From Trileptium ribeirensis (Eukaryota > Nematoda > Enoplea > Enoplida > Thoracostomopsidae), in NCBI GenBank assembly GCA_030248225.1, contig JASANE010007077.1:1-64000 (forward strand): a stretch of 64,000 nucleotides of DNA; not shown here. The letters run 5' to 3'. The first letter of the stretch is position 1. The text below holds more notes on this DNA, generated by a model. That model saw only the letters and a list, made by a program, of their open reading frames with translations, made no database searches and was not told where the DNA came from.

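Overview
This is eukaryotic, animal-type DNA. It is AT-rich and almost entirely non-coding, with frequent dispersed and tandem repeats and no operon-like gene order. One gene is clearly supported: a plus-strand gene of the TBC1D8/TBC1D9 family (Rab GTPase-activating proteins with a TBC domain followed by an EF-hand region). Ten coding exons, together about 1.3 kb, lie between 3570 and the right edge, so the window is about 98% intron. The exons join in frame with AG acceptors and GT donors and follow the family order: end of the TBC Arg-finger motif, the Q-finger YCQ, the rest of the TBC domain, a helical linker, a degenerate EF-hand, and the start of a diverged C-terminal part. The N-terminal GRAM domains and first half of the TBC domain are expected left of position 1; the C-terminus lies right of 64000.

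The introns are packed with mobile-element debris. At 31.3-35.2 kb a minus-strand RTE-type LINE is split by a plus-strand, 5'-truncated LINE of the I/LOA group with RNase H, next to a short inverted-repeat element. A second LINE RNase H fragment (43.0-43.5 kb, minus) and a decayed CR1/L2-like LINE N-terminus (61.2-61.7 kb, minus) are also present. At least five families of short non-autonomous inverted-repeat elements recur: family A (CTGGGCTCTCC ends), B (GGCCTGTCCACAG ends), C (GCGTGAGTAAACTT ends), D (TACAGTACTCGCC ends, mariner-like with TA flanks) and a hAT-like family (TAGGGAATAACCGG ends). Several larger repeat families occur two to four times. One of them (8.7-9.3, 23.2-23.6 and 59.7-60.1 kb) carries a chain of small hairpins whose stems are kept between copies while the loops change.

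Tandem arrays occur at 12.2-13.4 kb (about 290 bp units), 13.7-14.1 kb (about 183 bp), 21.45-21.83 kb (about 45-50 bp units, each a hairpin), 26.0-26.56 kb (about 170 bp), 20.3-20.64 kb (about 34 bp) and 57.5-57.9 kb (173 bp).

The organism cannot be fixed from this sequence. RTE, LOA-type and CR1-type LINEs together with this gene structure fit an invertebrate animal; an arthropod is one possibility. No rRNA, tRNA, CRISPR array or prokaryotic signal was found. Exon calls rest on reading frames, splice sites and remembered family motifs; no database search was run.
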